Shown: positions 8,508-17,460 of the stretch, one piece after another
Layout of the letters: each line of letters opens with the position of its first letter
Position numbering within the stretch: position 1 is the first letter of the stretch
Assembly (NCBI GenBank): GCA_902785065.1
Contig: CACZXH010000002.1
Span: 62,001 to 126,000 of the forward strand
DNA length: 64,000 nt
Reading direction: 5' to 3'
Source: an uncultured Bacteroidia bacterium
GTDB taxonomy: Bacteria; Bacteroidota; Bacteroidia; Bacteroidales; UBA932
Notes under the pieces: generated by a model
Told to the model about the DNA's origin: nothing
What the model saw: the letters and a program-made list of their open reading frames with translations, nothing else
Databases searched by the model: none
Position numbers and translations under genes: made by a program

Positions 8508-9277
8508 TTCTTGCATTTACTCAAACGACAGAACAAGATATCGGCCAGATATCGGAACAAACTGACGCCATGGATAAAATACCAGTCCATTTCCTGCCAG
8601 AAAGAAGTTCCCCGGCGCATCTTGAATCCCCCTAGACCCACTTTCTGGAGCCATCCCCGGTCCAGCTCATACTCGCCCAGATACAGGCGGAAGGCGGCGC
8701 CGATTCCCACGAATACCACGCCGTCCTCTACGAAAGGAATGAGCCGGGCGGCCAGGAAATCCTGTTTCGGCGCTCGCAGGGAAGTCCAGACAATCCGGGC
8801 TCCGGAATCCGTGATCCGTTTCGCAATTCCCTGCAAATCATATTCTTCCAAAGGAGCGAATGGAGGAGAATACACGCCGGCGACGGGGCATCCCTCCAAA
8901 ACTGCCTTTTCCTTCACCGCTTCGAGCGTTTCTTCAGTATCGCCCAGGAAAAACTGTGGGACACCGTCCTTCAAGAGGGTCGTGAACAGGTCCAGCCCCA
9001 CCACCCGTTCTACGGAGAGTCCCCATGCCTTTCCGCACCAGACCAACGGCGTCCCGTCCGGAACATTCAGGATCGAATGCTCCATCACGTCCAGATACGC
9101 GGGATCCCGGTTCGCGGCGACAACCGTCCGCATGTTGGACACGCAGACATACCCTTTCTCCCCCGCCTCGACAGCGGCAAGGATCCGGTCCCGCACATCG
9201 GAAACAGAAGTGACATGGACGGGAACCTTCCCAATCCGGTAAGATTCAGGCTTTGTCAAGATTCTTGGGATGGACAA
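8504..9277 (-). CDS. WecG/TagA/CpsF-family glycosyltransferase
   Basis: 257 aa GT26-type enzyme. Motifs: YVCVSNMRTVVAANRDP, ILNVPDGTPLVWCGKAWG (the aspartate of the family NxxDGxxxVW signature), VVGLDLFTTLL, PQFFLGDTEETLEAV, IVWTSLRAPKQDFLA and GIGAAFRLYLG. Family members add the second sugar (ManNAc, ManNAcA or similar) to undecaprenyl-PP-GlcNAc. The gene before it is a WecA-like initiating transferase, and their coding regions overlap by about 32 nt, so the two make the lipid-linked disaccharide that starts the repeat unit. Confidence 0.88.
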   Translation of the reverse strand: MSIPRILTKPESYRIGKVPVHVTSVSDVRDRILAAVEAGEKGYVCVSNMRTVVAANRDPAYLDVMEHSILNVPDGTPLVWCGKAWGLSVERVVGLDLFTTLLKDGVPQFFLGDTEETLEAVKEKAVLEGCPVAGVYSPPFAPLEEYDLQGIAKRITDSGARIVWTSLRAPKQDFLAARLIPFVEDGVVFVGIGAAFRLYLGEYELDRGWLQKVGLGGFKMRRGTSFWQEMDWYFIHGVSLFRYLADILFCRLSKCKK

Positions 9278-10364
9278 TCCGGTCCGTCAAGAGACGGATC
9301 GCAAGATAATAGATAAGGATGTCCGCGACAAACAGGACATTCACATTCACATACATCGAGAAGAAGGCGTTCAGCATGATCAGCAGGATATCGGCTGTCA
9401 GCAGCGAGAACAGCGCCTGCCGGGGCGTCAGCCCCAGTTGAAGGAGCTTGTGATGGATATGGTTCATGTCCGGTTTGAAAGGATTCTTGTGATGCTTGAT
9501 CCGGTAGATGATGAGTCGGACCACATCTAGCATCGGAATCATCAGGGACGTGAAGGCAATCGTGAAATACTTACAGTTCCGCGTGGGACCGTTGTGGCCG
9601 ATGAACGTTCCGAGCCCCAGTATGAAGAAACAAAGGATCAGGCCCAGCGTCAGGGTACCCGTGTCACCCATGTAGAGTTTCGTCTCCTTTTCTGCTTTGC
9701 CGAACACGTTGAACAACCAGAATGCACTGACTACGCCCAGGATGGACAACGAAGTCATCGCGTAGACGAACCGTCGTTCGTAGATGAAGATGGCACTGAA
9801 GCATGCCAGAGAAACGATAGCGATGCCGGACGCGAGTCCGTCAATGCCGTCAATCAAGTTCAGGGCGTTCATTACGAAGACCAACAGCAGCAGTGTCAGC
9901 GGAATCCCGACCCAGTCCGGAATCTCATACACGCCGAACAAACCGTAAAGATTCCGGATCCACAAGCCGGAAAAGGCCAGGATCAGGGCCGACAGGAACT
10001 GGAAGGCGAACTTGGTCTTGTACCCGATGTCGCTCAGGTCATCGGCCACCCCGACCACATAAAGGACCATGGCGGCGCCCATCAGGTAGGCCACCCGGAC
10101 GAACAGGACATTGTCTGTAAAACTGGCGTGGACCAGATCGAAGCGGTACAGGCTGCCGATGGTGAAGGCGATGACGATGATGATGGTTGGAAGGAAGGCC
10201 ATGCCCCCCAGCCGCGGCACAGGGATGGTATGGACCTTCCGGGCATCGGGCTGGTCGAACACCCGGTTGTGATAAGCGATGCGGAGCAGCAACCTGATCA
10301 TTGCGCCTCCCAGCAGGAAGGAAGCGATGAAATCCAGGGCAAGGATCAGATAGGAGGTATCCAT
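9246..10364 (-). CDS. wecA: undecaprenyl-phosphate GlcNAc-1-phosphate transferase (WecA/TagO-like)
   Basis: 372 aa polytopic protein of the MraY/WecA family. The start at 10364 (MDTSYLILAL) is preferred over one 60 nt upstream because it overlaps the gmhA-like stop (TGATG) and begins a membrane helix. Signature pieces: HTIPVPRLGG, VADDLSDIGYKTKF (the Asp-Asp pair for Mg2+), NALNLIDGIDGLASG and a cytosolic loop ending HKNPFKPDMNHIHHK, which carries the WecA-type histidines. It transfers a GlcNAc-1-phosphate, or close relative, to undecaprenyl phosphate at the inner membrane and so begins the repeat unit for the Wzx/Wzy pathway encoded here. Confidence 0.92.
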   Translation of the reverse strand: MDTSYLILALDFIASFLLGGAMIRLLLRIAYHNRVFDQPDARKVHTIPVPRLGGMAFLPTIIIVIAFTIGSLYRFDLVHASFTDNVLFVRVAYLMGAAMVLYVVGVADDLSDIGYKTKFAFQFLSALILAFSGLWIRNLYGLFGVYEIPDWVGIPLTLLLLVFVMNALNLIDGIDGLASGIAIVSLACFSAIFIYERRFVYAMTSLSILGVVSAFWLFNVFGKAEKETKLYMGDTGTLTLGLILCFFILGLGTFIGHNGPTRNCKYFTIAFTSLMIPMLDVVRLIIYRIKHHKNPFKPDMNHIHHKLLQLGLTPRQALFSLLTADILLIMLNAFFSMYVNVNVLFVADILIYYLAIRLLTDRIVHPKNLDKA

Positions 10365-10942
10365 CAAGCAAATAGGGACTGTTCGACCAGGTAGCACAGG
10401 ATATGTCCAATGAGGGTCTGGCACTCCTGGATGCGAGGCGTCACCGTGGACGGAACGTGGATCACATGATCGGCCTCATCCAGCGGACAGGGGTCCGCCC
10501 CGACGATGGCAACGGAGGTAATGCCTTTTCCCCGACAAGCTTTCAGCGCTTCGACGATGTTCTTGGAGCGCCCCGAAGTGGAGATACCGATGAAAACATC
10601 CCCCGGACATCCCTGGGCTTCCACCTGCCGGGCGAACAGCCGGTCAAAGCCATAGTCATTGCCGACGGCCGTAATGATGGAGGTATCCGTGGAGAGCGAC
10701 AGCGCCGGCAGTCCCGGCCGATCGAAAGTGAACTTATTCACCAGTTCTCCGGCCATGTGCTGCGCGTCAGCCGCACTGCCTCCGTTGCCCGCCCACAGGG
10801 TCTTGTGGCCGGCTTGGTAAGCCTTGACCAGCACGTCCGCCACGACAGCGACCTTGGCCATCACAGCCTCGTTGGAAAGCAGGCCTTGCTTGACCTGGAT
10901 GGATTCAGCCACTTGGGCCTTGATAATATCCAAAGTATTCAT
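10364..10942 (-). CDS. gmhA: phosphoheptose isomerase-like SIS-domain protein
   Basis: 192 aa, the same length as classic GmhA. The start at 10942 is chosen because it gives an ATGA overlap with the glycosyltransferase before it. LWAGNGGSAADAQHMAGELVNKF and ISTSGRSKNIVEAL are the SIS phosphosugar-binding motifs, and QECQTLIGHILCYLVE supplies the zinc-binding Gln/His near the end. GmhA converts sedoheptulose-7-phosphate to D-glycero-D-manno-heptose-7-phosphate. No heptose kinase or GDP/ADP-heptose gene is in the window, so the rest of the pathway must be elsewhere, or this isomerase serves another phosphosugar. Confidence 0.82.
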   Translation of the reverse strand: MNTLDIIKAQVAESIQVKQGLLSNEAVMAKVAVVADVLVKAYQAGHKTLWAGNGGSAADAQHMAGELVNKFTFDRPGLPALSLSTDTSIITAVGNDYGFDRLFARQVEAQGCPGDVFIGISTSGRSKNIVEALKACRGKGITSVAIVGADPCPLDEADHVIHVPSTVTPRIQECQTLIGHILCYLVEQSLFA

Positions 10943-11946
10943 AAAGCGTTGATTTTTTCCAATAAGTTCCGAATACATGTTTCAAATCGATACGGCAGCA
11001 GATTCTCACGAAGGGTCAGGGGGCGGTCGGAAGGCACCTCATCCAGGAGCCGTCTGATGCGGTCCGCGAACCCCGCTACATCCATCGGATCCACGACAAA
11101 TCCGTTCTCCCCTTCCCGGACCAGGTCGGCCGAACCGGCCTTCCGGGAGACGACCACTTTCGCTCCCGCCATCAGGGCTTCTCCGGTGACAGCGCCATAC
11201 GCTTCCTGCGTGCTGGGGAGAGCAAGGATGTCGATGAGGTTGTACCAGGCTAGCAGTTCATCACCGGCAAGCATGCCCGTGAACAGGGCGTCCGGGGCTA
11301 TGGCTTCCAGGGCAGCCCGCTGAGGGCCGTCTCCAATCAAGACCAACTGAGCCCGGTCCTTCAAGGGCTGGAAAGCCTTAATCAAAGTCGGGATGTTCTT
11401 CAATTCGACAAAACGCCCAACGAAGGCGACAACAGGCTTCTTCGAAATCCTGATAAACTCCGAGCGAGGAAGCACCCGCTCCAGGTCGGGCCTCATACGA
11501 CGCTCGTCAACAATAAGAGGCATCCACAAAGGATCCAATCCAAACCGGTTCCGGTACCACTGCGAAACGGAAGGGCTCAAAGTAATGACGCCATCCAGGA
11601 AACGAGGCAGCCATTGACGGGCGAATCGATGCTTCAAACTGAAGTCATTTCCCCGTATCATGTCCAGACTGTCGTCGCAGAAGGAGATCACGCGAAATCC
11701 GAAGCGTTTCCCCAGAAGAAGCATTCGAAGGGCCGTGGTGGAAAACTCCGGGACAAAAACCACTTCTGGCCGGAATTGTTTTACGAGAGACAGCAAGTCC
11801 TTGGAAGAGAAACCATGGATGGGCAATTCCATTGTCGTATCGCCAGGTTTCTCGAAATACAACGCGCAGTCCATCTTCCGTGCGAGGGCCCGATAGAAAT
11901 CATACCGATAGCCGGCAGGAGCATTGGAGAAATACAGGTTACGCAT
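10939..11946 (-). CDS. glycosyltransferase family 4
   Basis: 335 aa GT-B enzyme. The C-terminal donor-binding half shows VVAFVGRFVELKNIPTLIKA, LVLIGDGPQRAALE, DILALPSTQEAYGAVTGEALMAGAKVV and ENGFVVDPMD, the usual GT4 order, with the E-x7-E motif at EAYGAVTGE. The acceptor-binding N-terminus (VVFVPEFSTTALRMLLLG) is not diagnostic. It probably adds one sugar of the repeat unit in the cytoplasm. Donor and linkage are unknown. Confidence 0.85.
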   Translation of the reverse strand: MRNLYFSNAPAGYRYDFYRALARKMDCALYFEKPGDTTMELPIHGFSSKDLLSLVKQFRPEVVFVPEFSTTALRMLLLGKRFGFRVISFCDDSLDMIRGNDFSLKHRFARQWLPRFLDGVITLSPSVSQWYRNRFGLDPLWMPLIVDERRMRPDLERVLPRSEFIRISKKPVVAFVGRFVELKNIPTLIKAFQPLKDRAQLVLIGDGPQRAALEAIAPDALFTGMLAGDELLAWYNLIDILALPSTQEAYGAVTGEALMAGAKVVVSRKAGSADLVREGENGFVVDPMDVAGFADRIRRLLDEVPSDRPLTLRENLLPYRFETCIRNLLEKINAL

Positions 11947-13024
11947 CGCTAAGAATCGATACTATCTTTTTTTCAAACTGATCCAGCGTGAAGAGCTCAC
12001 GATATCGGGCATAGCTGGATTCTCCGAGTTTCCTGCGTCGTTCCGGACTGGCAAGAAGGTTCTCGATCCGGTCCGCCAGTGCGGAGGCGTCCCCAGGTGT
12101 GACCAAATAACCATTCTCATCCTCAACCACCAAGTCCGGCAGCGCCCCGACAGGGGTCGTAATTACAGGTAGCCGAGCACTCAAAGCTTCAATGACGACC
12201 AAACTTTGCGCTTCGTTATAAGATGGGAATACAAAGACAGAAGCCTGGGCAAACAGGGCAGCCTTCTCTGACTCGTAAACGGGCCCGTGATACCGGACCC
12301 AATCCTCGAGATCGTACTCCCGCAAAAGGCGTCGGAGTCCCTCAGCGTTCAAATCGGACGTTTCCCCTCCCGCGATCTCACACCGGAAAGGAACAACTTT
12401 TCCACGCAAGATCCGGCAAGCTTCCAGCAGGGTATATATGCCCTTTGAACGGGAAAGGTTTGATACGAAGAGCAGGATAGGTGCCGATGAATCCGGCACG
12501 GCAGGAAATGCCATTTCAGCCACGCCGTTTGGACAGATGGAAATGCGCTCTGCCGGGACATATTTCTCCACATCGGGACGAAGTCTGTCCGACAGAAGGA
12601 TAACTCTTGCGTCATCGAACAATCGGCGATAGACCCAGTCGTCCAGCCAACGGTCCGAACGGGCGGCAACGCCAACGTTATGGAAATGAAGCACACGCTT
12701 GCAGCCGTACATCCGCGCAAGGCAGGCTACCGCAAAATCCTTGAACAAGGCAGGCAACTGGGAAGTCGGTGTCAGATACACCAGGTCCGGTTTCCATTCA
12801 CGCAGTTCCCGCTGTACCTGACGGAGAAGATGCGCAACAAAGAACAACTTCCGAAAACGCCTTCTGCCGATTTCCTCCAGGGATGAGGATGCGGAAAGGT
12901 TCAAATACCGACACTCGAAAGCATCGGAAACCCTCCGGCTGTCCCGGATCTGCGCACCGACAACAGCCGCACCATGAACGGGTGGCGGCATATGCATCAC
13001 GAACAGGACCCGTCGCTTGCTCAT
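11939..13024 (-). CDS. glycosyltransferase family 4
   Basis: 361 aa GT-B enzyme. The N-terminal Rossmann domain starts RRVLFVMHMPPPVHGAAVVG, a form common in GT4 proteins of O-antigen clusters. ILLFVSNLSRSKGIYTLLEA, WVRYHGPVYESEKAALF, VFVFPSYNEAQSLVVIEALS and VEDENGYLVTPGD form the donor site; the E-x7-E motif is EAQSLVVIE. The gene overlaps its neighbours by 8 nt (downstream) and 4 nt (upstream). Likely builds the capsule repeat unit; donor sugar unknown. Confidence 0.86.
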   Translation of the reverse strand: MSKRRVLFVMHMPPPVHGAAVVGAQIRDSRRVSDAFECRYLNLSASSSLEEIGRRRFRKLFFVAHLLRQVQRELREWKPDLVYLTPTSQLPALFKDFAVACLARMYGCKRVLHFHNVGVAARSDRWLDDWVYRRLFDDARVILLSDRLRPDVEKYVPAERISICPNGVAEMAFPAVPDSSAPILLFVSNLSRSKGIYTLLEACRILRGKVVPFRCEIAGGETSDLNAEGLRRLLREYDLEDWVRYHGPVYESEKAALFAQASVFVFPSYNEAQSLVVIEALSARLPVITTPVGALPDLVVEDENGYLVTPGDASALADRIENLLASPERRRKLGESSYARYRELFTLDQFEKKIVSILSDA

Positions 13025-13929
13025 TCGAACCTCATTTTGATTCGTGTCGCCCAGTAAAAAAGCGGATAGCTGGCATTTAGAAGCACCGTACGGGCTGTCA
13101 GGCTCCCTTTCTTCATTTGGGAAACCGAGAGCGGGAGGGCCTGATCCAGATGCGTCAGCCGCAAGATTTCAGTGGGAGTACGACCCGTGAGTACGGCAAC
13201 TCTGGTGATACCTTGGATCATGCTCAATTGGACACGGGTGCATATGCGTATGTCCGGAATCACGTCAGGCGATCTGAACAAAGCGGCCGACAGGCGCTGG
13301 AAATAGGAATCGTCATAACGGCGCGAAGCGCTACCCGGGTGCTCATGAACCTCATACAGTCGGATATCCCGGAATTGGATGCGCCCTCCGAAGGCGATGG
13401 AGGCATTCAGGAACAGCTGGTCTTCCGCCATGCTGATTCCTTCCGGGAAACGAAGCCTATGCTGCCTGAGATAAAACCGCTTGAAAAGGCAACCGCAAAC
13501 GGATCCCCGCATGTAACCCTGCATGCCATTCTTATCATAATCCTTTCCGGCGATGAAACAACTAACCCATGGATACTGCTCGACTTCCCCCGCGAAACCC
13601 CGGAATACGAGTATATCGGGGCCATCCTCATTCACGATGGTACAGGCCTTCTTCAACGCACCCGGAGACAACTGGTCATCCGCATCGACAAACGTGACAT
13701 AATCCCCCGTCGCCACATCCAGACCGGCATTTCTCGCAGCAGATACCCCCCGGTTGGGTTGTTGAAGGAGTCGAACGCTGGGATAGGTTTTTCGGACGAT
13801 TTCAGCAGTCCCATCCGTGGATCCATCATCTACCACGATGACCTCCACTGTCCCATCCATGAAAGAATCCAAACAGGAAGGAAGGGTGACCGCCGCATTG
13901 AAAGCCGGAATGATAACGCTTACTCGCAT
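13021..13929 (-). CDS. glycosyltransferase family 2
   Basis: 302 aa GT-A enzyme. It begins MRVSVIIPAFNAAVTL, then VIVVDDGSTDGTAEIV, QPNRGVSAARNAGLDVATGD and YVTFVDADDQLSPGAL, which holds the DxD metal site. AEDQLFLNASIAF, with the ED catalytic-base motif, is also visible. The C-terminal 80 residues are less conserved and end basic (FYWATRIKMRFE), perhaps touching the membrane. Part of the repeat-unit assembly set. Confidence 0.88.
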   Translation of the reverse strand: MRVSVIIPAFNAAVTLPSCLDSFMDGTVEVIVVDDGSTDGTAEIVRKTYPSVRLLQQPNRGVSAARNAGLDVATGDYVTFVDADDQLSPGALKKACTIVNEDGPDILVFRGFAGEVEQYPWVSCFIAGKDYDKNGMQGYMRGSVCGCLFKRFYLRQHRLRFPEGISMAEDQLFLNASIAFGGRIQFRDIRLYEVHEHPGSASRRYDDSYFQRLSAALFRSPDVIPDIRICTRVQLSMIQGITRVAVLTGRTPTEILRLTHLDQALPLSVSQMKKGSLTARTVLLNASYPLFYWATRIKMRFE

Positions 13930-15386
13930 ACCTTTTTGTTGTCACCGATGAAGGAAGTCGGATCGTTCTTCCTGATGAATAGACGGATATCTCCGTCATA
14001 CAGATTATCCCGGACAATATTACCCGTGTTGGGCGCAGTGACTTTGGAATCCGGCAGCCATTTTACCCGTAAACACTTTCTCAGGTCGATACAGTAGCCG
14101 TTTCTGATCCGTAACACCGTATTCCCTTCGATCGTGACATTCATGGCGCCGTCATCGGCAAAAATGCCGCGGTTTCCATGGGGGCCGTCGATATCATGGA
14201 CATAATTGTTCCGCACCACAGTCCGTTTGTTGCCCGTTCCAATGTAGATGGCTCCAGAATCGATCAGGGATCGCATGGGATGCTGGCGGAAAGATTCCGA
14301 CTGGCAGATTTCGTTTCTCTCGGCCACTCCGGATGTCCCATACTTTTCCTCCTCTGTATAATGGACGCCGAGCATGATTGCGGCATAGGAAAAATCTTCG
14401 AAATAATTGTCGGCGATCCGGAAATCAGCGCCGGTACAATGGATCAAAGGAATATTGGTCATCATCCGTCCATTCCCGATAAAACGGTTTCCGAAAATGA
14501 TTGTATTCCGACAATCCTGCGCGACCCGGATGCAGCCCTGATAGTTGCCGGTAAACAAACATTCTTCCAGGCGGAAACCGTCCGTCCGGTCGAGTTTGAT
14601 GCCTGAGGAGCGCAGGTGGCTGAAACGGCACTGACTGATTACGGCCGAATCGGCCTGAAGACCGTCGAGCCAGATGAGATACTGTCCTTCAGCATTTCCC
14701 AGGAAAGACAGATCCTGCATCGTGAAGGCTTCCAAACGGGAATTGCTGAGGGACAGGAAGGTGGTCGCAGTGCAGGCATGAAGGTCCTCCCGTTCCGGCT
14801 TGTCACAAAGCATGTATCGAGGTAGGCAACGCCCGAAACGAAGTTCAGACCACAGGGAAGTGCCGGAATCCCCTTCTTTCCGGAAATACAACCAGCCATT
14901 CTTAATCCGCACCACCGGATAGAACGGTCCCTTGAACCATTGGGAAATATGCAGCCACATGTCTTTTACGTCCGCTTCCGACATGTCCGGCTCATGGCAG
15001 CGGATCTTATAGACTCCTTTTCCGAAAACGACGGGGATTGGCCAACTGCCGGCTTGTTTAACTTCCGTCCAGGTATCCACCCCGTCCAGGGCGTTCATAT
15101 CCACATAATTATAATCCAGCGCATACCCGCTCCCATCATCCTTTGCGATCAAAGTACAGTTGTTACCGCGTATGGCAATACGGGTTCCCGGAAGGTCCAG
15201 CCCGATTAAGTCCAAATACCGCTCACCGTAAAAATAGATTCCGGGGCCGATGAACACGTCCACCAGTTCCGGAGGATCAGCGGCTCGTAATGCACTGTCC
15301 AGTCGGTCAGGAAGAGCATCAAAGTCCTGCTGGGAGAAGACATTCAACAGGACGGAAAAACACACGAGAACGATGGAATGGATCAT
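13920..15386 (-). CDS. secreted right-handed parallel beta-helix protein
   Basis: 488 aa. An N-terminal signal peptide (MIHSIVLVCFSVLLNVFS) leads into a pectate-lyase-like beta-helix: VDVFIGPGIYFYGERY and IAIRGNNCTLIAKDDG start the helix, and turns repeat as IKLDRTDGFRLEECLFTGN, NTIIFGNRFIGN, DFRIADNYFEDFS, TVVRNNYVHDIDG and VTIEGNTVLRIRNG. Its position between wzy and a GT2, with an ATGA overlap at its start, suggests it acts on the capsule polymer in the periplasm, as the epimerase AlgG or a lyase does for alginate. A catalytic pattern specific for lyase or epimerase was not recognised. Depolymerase, epimerase or binding protein all remain possible. Confidence 0.72.
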   Translation of the reverse strand: MIHSIVLVCFSVLLNVFSQQDFDALPDRLDSALRAADPPELVDVFIGPGIYFYGERYLDLIGLDLPGTRIAIRGNNCTLIAKDDGSGYALDYNYVDMNALDGVDTWTEVKQAGSWPIPVVFGKGVYKIRCHEPDMSEADVKDMWLHISQWFKGPFYPVVRIKNGWLYFRKEGDSGTSLWSELRFGRCLPRYMLCDKPEREDLHACTATTFLSLSNSRLEAFTMQDLSFLGNAEGQYLIWLDGLQADSAVISQCRFSHLRSSGIKLDRTDGFRLEECLFTGNYQGCIRVAQDCRNTIIFGNRFIGNGRMMTNIPLIHCTGADFRIADNYFEDFSYAAIMLGVHYTEEEKYGTSGVAERNEICQSESFRQHPMRSLIDSGAIYIGTGNKRTVVRNNYVHDIDGPHGNRGIFADDGAMNVTIEGNTVLRIRNGYCIDLRKCLRVKWLPDSKVTAPNTGNIVRDNLYDGDIRLFIRKNDPTSFIGDNKKVCE

Positions 15387-16627
15387 GACACTGCGAGAGG
15401 CCGATGATAGTTATACTGCACTGTACGCTTTTTATAAAGAGGTTCTTGAAACTGGGGTGAACTACTTGCGTAGTACAGGTATAAATAACAGGAGAACCAT
15501 AACAGTGTTTCACCAAAAGCGAAATATGATAGCGTCACGATTCCCGTCAGTGTATAAATAGCAGAGGCTTTGACCAAGAAAGACTTCTGGCGCGAGAAGC
15601 CCTTGAACGTAATAATCAGGACGGTAAGGACCGGAATGACCCCAAACTGATGCCATAACCCGAGAAGGCCGACATCCGAATGGTCGATTCCGCTCTCTTG
15701 CAAGATATGGATGATGGGGTTCACATCGGCTGAAATAAAACCGTCTCCCAGAAGATACCGTAAGTAATTGCGGCTGCTCACCATATAGACCAGGGACTTG
15801 ATCCGATTATACTCCGGATTGTTGAGCTGGTCGAGAGTCTCAAAATACAAAGCCTTCCACTGATCGGCCGTATACATGAACATCAATAAGGTTGAAAGAA
15901 ACAGCACGGTCATCATGATCAGTTTCCGGGAACTCATCTTCATCGAGAAGAGGACATAACCTAACACGAAGATGGCCGCGAGCAGAGAAGTCCGGTTCTG
16001 GGCGATGAACAATACCAGGAAAAGGAATACAACCCATCCATAATACTTGAGGGAGCCCTGTCTCACCGCCCGATTCAACGCAAAGACGAAAGCAAGAAAT
16101 ACATGTCGGATGCCGGCAAGCACATGGATATAATCCCCGTCTTCAACCAATTTCCGTTTATCAGGTATAACAATCAGACTGGGAGCGATAAAAGTGACAA
16201 TCAGACAGAGAAGCAGGTAAAGGACTGCGAACGCATACAAAGACGTACGCAGTTCCTTCTCGTTCGGTCGGAGTGCAATGAGGATAGGGAAAGCCGACAA
16301 CTCAAAGAAACGACGGTACGTAAAGAAGGACTGCAAAAAACTCTGCCCATAATATATTTGCGCTGGAATGAAGGAGAGCACGACGCCGAAGAGGAACCAC
16401 CATAAAGGGACCAGCCATTGCATGGATTCGCCAATCAGAGCCTTCCTGTTGAAAGTGAACATCAAGAACAACGACAACAGGTAGAATGCGAAGGGACCAT
16501 TGATTCCGATCAGCCGCGTAATGGGAACGATGTCGAAAAAGTTCACGGAGCAGACGAGGAGCAGGAAAACCCACATCTCGATATAACTCCTTCTTTTTCG
16601 GGGGACGCCCCAAACAGACCGACTCAT
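15383..16627 (-). CDS. wzy: Wzy-like polysaccharide polymerase
   Basis: 414 aa with about ten or eleven hydrophobic helices (for example VFLLLVCSVNFFDIVPIT, AFYLLSLFLMFTF, WWFLFGVVLSFIPA). A large loop between late helices contains LGDGFISADVNPIIHIL and HSDVGLLGLWHQFG; the pattern D-x-G-x6-G is common in O-antigen ligase/polymerase proteins. Sequence similarity in this class is low, so the call rests on topology and on the presence of wzx, wza and wzc in the same operon. It would join lipid-linked repeat units on the periplasmic face of the inner membrane. Confidence 0.75.
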   Translation of the reverse strand: MSRSVWGVPRKRRSYIEMWVFLLLVCSVNFFDIVPITRLIGINGPFAFYLLSLFLMFTFNRKALIGESMQWLVPLWWFLFGVVLSFIPAQIYYGQSFLQSFFTYRRFFELSAFPILIALRPNEKELRTSLYAFAVLYLLLCLIVTFIAPSLIVIPDKRKLVEDGDYIHVLAGIRHVFLAFVFALNRAVRQGSLKYYGWVVFLFLVLFIAQNRTSLLAAIFVLGYVLFSMKMSSRKLIMMTVLFLSTLLMFMYTADQWKALYFETLDQLNNPEYNRIKSLVYMVSSRNYLRYLLGDGFISADVNPIIHILQESGIDHSDVGLLGLWHQFGVIPVLTVLIITFKGFSRQKSFLVKASAIYTLTGIVTLSYFAFGETLLWFSCYLYLYYASSSPQFQEPLYKKRTVQYNYHRPLAVS

Positions 16628-17460
16628 CTGATTCGCAAGATCCAGCGGAACAGAACGGACAGGACCTGGACCGAGAAGGCCCCATATCCACGATATTTCC
16701 GGTAATAATACGCCATACTCTTGAACTGCAGCATGTTCTGACGGCGTGTGTCAAAACGCTTCCCGATGGTCTGTCCTTGCTGGTGAAGAACACGGACCGC
16801 CGGGCAGAACCAACAACATTTGCCGATGGCTGCCATCCGGTCGGCCAGGATATTCTCCTCGGCATAAAGGAATGTTCCCTCATCGAAAAGACCGGCGTCA
16901 ACCAAGGAATCCGTGTCGACAACCATAAACGCACCGACCAGTTTGTCATGTCTTCCCTCGGTTGCCTTTTCCGCATAATCCAGGTCGAAAATACGGCGCT
17001 TTGCCTTACGGCTGAGGAAAGGCGTTGCAACATACATCCAGAAAAAGCGCGTCCACATGCCCTGATAGGGCTCAGGCCCTTGTCGGCATCCATCCGGACC
17101 AATCACCTCCGGCCCAACGATACCCACCTCCGGATTCGAATCCAGAACATCGACGAGCGCCTCGACCACCCTTTCTGAAACAAAAACGATGTCATTGTTG
17201 GTCAACAAGATCCAATCCGGGTGCCCCTGCTCAAGCAGATACCGGATTCCGATATTGTTCCCGGCCGCGAAGCCTCTGTTTTCAGCGGGCAGGACCACCG
17301 CATCGGGAATCCGCCGCTGTAAAGTGGCTGCTTCTTCGGCTGTTGCGCCGTTATCCACGACAACAACCTGGTATGGGATCGTAATCCGACTGAGCTGGTC
17401 CTCTACGAAACGGACCGTCAGGTCATCTGAACGATAGCTGACAATGACGATTCCCAGCAT
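16624..17460 (-). CDS. glycosyltransferase family 2, rhamnosyltransferase-like
   Basis: 278 aa GT-A enzyme: MLGIVIVSYRSDDLTV, YQVVVVDNGATAEEAATL, ENRGFAAGNNIGIRYLLEQG, WILLTNNDIVFVSERV (metal site NND) and VGIVGPEVIGPDG. The order VSYN...VDN...NxGFAxGxN...LLxNND is the layout of dTDP-rhamnosyl transferases (WbbL/RfbF type). A dTDP-rhamnose pathway is encoded in the same operon, so rhamnose transfer is a reasonable inference. Confidence 0.87.
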   Translation of the reverse strand: MLGIVIVSYRSDDLTVRFVEDQLSRITIPYQVVVVDNGATAEEAATLQRRIPDAVVLPAENRGFAAGNNIGIRYLLEQGHPDWILLTNNDIVFVSERVVEALVDVLDSNPEVGIVGPEVIGPDGCRQGPEPYQGMWTRFFWMYVATPFLSRKAKRRIFDLDYAEKATEGRHDKLVGAFMVVDTDSLVDAGLFDEGTFLYAEENILADRMAAIGKCCWFCPAVRVLHQQGQTIGKRFDTRRQNMLQFKSMAYYYRKYRGYGAFSVQVLSVLFRWILRIR

